DNA of 64,000 nucleotides from Aeromicrobium wangtongii (GTDB lineage: Bacteria; Actinomycetota; Actinomycetes; Propionibacteriales; Nocardioidaceae). Below, piece after piece: positions 62,214 to 64,000 of this stretch (the first letter of the stretch is position 1; each line of letters opens with the position of its first letter). The notes under the pieces are model-generated. The model saw only the letters and a program-made list of their open reading frames with translations, made no database searches and had not been told where the DNA came from. The position numbers and the translations under genes are program-made. Location: NCBI RefSeq assembly GCF_024584515.1, contig NZ_CP102173.1:1550001-1614000 (forward strand), in the 5' to 3' direction.

Positions 62214-63947
62214 TCAGCCGTCGTTCGTCGTCATGGCCGTGGGTGGCAGCCAGTCGGCCCCGAGGAGCTGGGCGATGTCGGTGAGGCCGGCGGTGTCGCT
62301 GCCTGCCGTGTCGGATGCTGCGGCGATGCGCTCGACCATGACCTTGCCGACCTGCTCCTCGACGGTGCCCTCGGCGTAGGCGATGTGCCACGGCGAGACC
62401 TGGTGATCGCGGTGGGTGCGGCCGGTCACCTGCCGTGCGGCGATGCCCGAGAAGCGGGCCTGGTGGAAGATGCCCACCCGCGGCTCGGTGCTCGACCGGC
62501 GTCCGTCCGGGAGGGTCTCGCCGGCGTGCAGGCTGATCGAGGCGACCGTCGTGAACACGCAGACCTTCGCCTCTCCGGTCTGGAACCGGAGCCGCTCGGC
62601 CTCGACGTCGAACCGGTCGCGACCGTAGATCGAGGCCACCTCGATGCCGGAGTCACGCAGCCGGTCGGCGATCGGATCGGCGGCGGTCGTGACGAACTCG
62701 ACCGAGCACGCCACCTGGCGATCGGCCTGGACCTGCTGGCCTATCCAGGCGACCGTCGAGTCGACCCGGATCAGCCCCGCCTTCTGCCGGAAGCGCAGCA
62801 GCGCGGCCCGGCCCTTCGCAACACTGCGGCCGCGTCGCGCGATGTCCATCTCACGGCAGAACTCGCCCCATTCCGCCTCGTAGGCCGTCCGCTCTGTCGG
62901 TGTCAGGGTCACCGGCATGCCGGCGATCGGCACCGGCCCCCACGGCGCCGCGCGGTGCAGCATCGCCGGCGGCCGATCGTCCGAGAGCCAGCCCCGCACC
63001 AGCTTGAGGTCCGCCGCACGTCGCGCGGGATCGGTGGTCCACTCCGCTCCGTAGCGGCCGCGCTCCACCCCGACGCCGTGGCGCTCGAGCGCGGCGGCGA
63101 ACACGCCGCCGGGCTGTGTCGCCGAGGTCCACTCCTTCATCGGCTCGCCGAGCACCTGCGCGTAGGCGGGCGCGAGGTAGGGCAGCTCGAGTGGCGTGTG
63201 GCCGGGTGTCGCGGTCGTCGCAATGACGAACGGCGCCTTGTCGTGCGGCTTGCCGTGCCCCGAGACCTTCGCCCAGAACTTCCACCGCTTCGTCGTCGTC
63301 CGTCGCAGTGCGTGGGCCTCGTCCGCGATGATCACGTCCCACGTGTGGTCCTTGACCTTCTCAAGCCGGTCCCACGTGATCACGACCCATTCGAGGCCAC
63401 CGTCGCCCAGCGCGGTGATCGTGCGGCACCAGTGGCCGATCGTGATCGCCGCGGGACGGTCGGCCACGACAAGAACCCGCTGCGCACCGCGGAGGTCGCC
63501 GACCGCCGTCGCGCCGAGGACGGCCGAGATCGTTTTGCCCACGCCGGGCTCGTCGGCCAGGAGGAACAGGCGGCCACCGGCGGCGGCACGCTCGGCGATC
63601 GCGTCGGCCGCTTCGAACTGGATCTTCCGCGGCTCGAGGGCGCCGGTCGGCTCAGGGCTGGGCGTCGGGTCGTCGGGGTTCAGGGAGTTCTCGACGAACC
63701 GGCCGAGCGTGTACGCGCCGGGGGAGTACGGAGCGAGGTGCGGAGGCAGGGCGCGCCCGACGAACAGGTGGGTCTTGACCGCCGGGTGCCAGATGGCCCC
63801 GTCGACCTGCGTGCCGTAGGGCACGTCGAGCACCCACACCCGCTCGCCCGGCCCGGCGACCGGCAACGGCTGCGTGGCCTGTCGTGTCCCGCCACGACGT
63901 GGGGACGCGCTGCGCCGACGAGCACTGGATCGGCGGGAACTGGGCAC
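62214..63947 (-). CDS. Phage-type DEAH helicase-like protein
   Basis: This 577-residue superfamily 2 helicase has motif I LADEPGVGKTISA near residue 132, motif II IIADEAHALRR, motif III IATTATP, and motif VI SGIAARQVTGRTHRDHQ. The N-terminus is an Arg/Ser-rich tail (residues 1-25), then a segment VDGAIWHPAVKTHLFVGRAL. The Walker A (DEPGVGKT) and SNF2-like layout resemble phage or mobile-element helicases more than chromosomal ones. GTG 63947 is chosen as the first start. Fifty-three bases upstream are non-coding to the window end. Confidence 0.85.
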   Translation of the reverse strand: MPSSRRSSARRRSASPRRGGTRQATQPLPVAGPGERVWVLDVPYGTQVDGAIWHPAVKTHLFVGRALPPHLAPYSPGAYTLGRFVENSLNPDDPTPSPEPTGALEPRKIQFEAADAIAERAAAGGRLFLLADEPGVGKTISAVLGATAVGDLRGAQRVLVVADRPAAITIGHWCRTITALGDGGLEWVVITWDRLEKVKDHTWDVIIADEAHALRRTTTKRWKFWAKVSGHGKPHDKAPFVIATTATPGHTPLELPYLAPAYAQVLGEPMKEWTSATQPGGVFAAALERHGVGVERGRYGAEWTTDPARRAADLKLVRGWLSDDRPPAMLHRAAPWGPVPIAGMPVTLTPTERTAYEAEWGEFCREMDIARRGRSVAKGRAALLRFRQKAGLIRVDSTVAWIGQQVQADRQVACSVEFVTTAADPIADRLRDSGIEVASIYGRDRFDVEAERLRFQTGEAKVCVFTTVASISLHAGETLPDGRRSSTEPRVGIFHQARFSGIAARQVTGRTHRDHQVSPWHIAYAEGTVEEQVGKVMVERIAAASDTAGSDTAGLTDIAQLLGADWLPPTAMTTNDG

Positions 63948-64000
63948 CCCCGGACGTTACCCGGACCTCCGACTCGATCAGTGCTGGCTCGCCCGAGCCG

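Overview
The window is high-GC, densely coded DNA with GTG/ATG starts, many 1-4 bp stop/start overlaps and actinobacterial gene types: ECF sigma factor with a DGPF/YCII partner, DUF222-HNH (13E12-type) protein, LuxR-LAL regulator, ROK-controlled sugar ABC operon, AcnA-type aconitase. I infer an actinomycete, most plausibly Nocardioidaceae (Aeromicrobium/Nocardioides-like). The genus is not proven by the sequence.

Region 1 (about 1-16.9 kb) is a catabolic island. It starts with the LivG/LivF ATPases of a branched-chain-amino-acid-type importer and an acetoacetate-decarboxylase-fold protein. Convergent to these is a tight six-gene operon on the minus strand, read from 9030 down to 2193: biotin carboxyl carrier, biotin carboxylase, an HMGL/carboxyltransferase-like protein, acyl-CoA ligase, thiolase and a second acetoacetate-decarboxylase-like protein. 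A divergent FadR-type regulator follows. Then comes a two-gene unit of a stand-alone phosphohistidine swivelling domain (PEP-utiliser mobile domain) and a 516-residue protein I do not recognise. The island ends with a TetR/acyl-CoA dehydrogenase pair, an SDR and two alpha/beta hydrolases of the epoxide-hydrolase type. Two near-identical perfect palindromes with core ACATCNGATGT (9071-9087, 16925-16939), plus a degenerate copy near 10100, tie the scattered units into one likely regulon. A working model is activation of a ketone or acid by carboxylation, CoA ligation and thiolysis. The carboxyltransferase-like protein lacks the usual biotin-dependent lysine, so the chemistry is probably not standard. 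This is the best candidate for an undescribed system.

Region 2 (17-29.2 kb): a decayed LysE-type exporter, a VOC protein, a large polytopic membrane protein and an RDD protein. Next is aconitase behind an iron-box-like site, then a xylose-type sugar ABC operon with its own ROK repressor and a 17-bp-stem hairpin between the binding protein and the ATPase.

Region 3 (29.2-42.9 kb) is housekeeping and accessory genes: a divergent glutamine-synthetase-like enzyme, a secreted hydrolase with EF-hand-like loops, a YCII/ECF42-type sigma pair, an M23-like protein, a condensation-GNAT fusion, TfoX-N, YccF, SRPBCC, DUF222-HNH, MOSC, and a LysR/EamA divergent pair.

Region 4 (43-52.4 kb): a type III polyketide synthase/ICMT methyltransferase/flavoprotein operon of the alkylresorcinol-quinone kind, a PLP enzyme, a LAL regulator with hydrolases downstream, and tRNA-Gly(TCC).

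Region 5 (52.5-64 kb): a GntR-linked ATP-dependent hydantoinase operon (hyuA-hyuB-amidase), an alpha/beta hydrolase, SelO, a DUF1801-like protein and a phage-type DEAH helicase.
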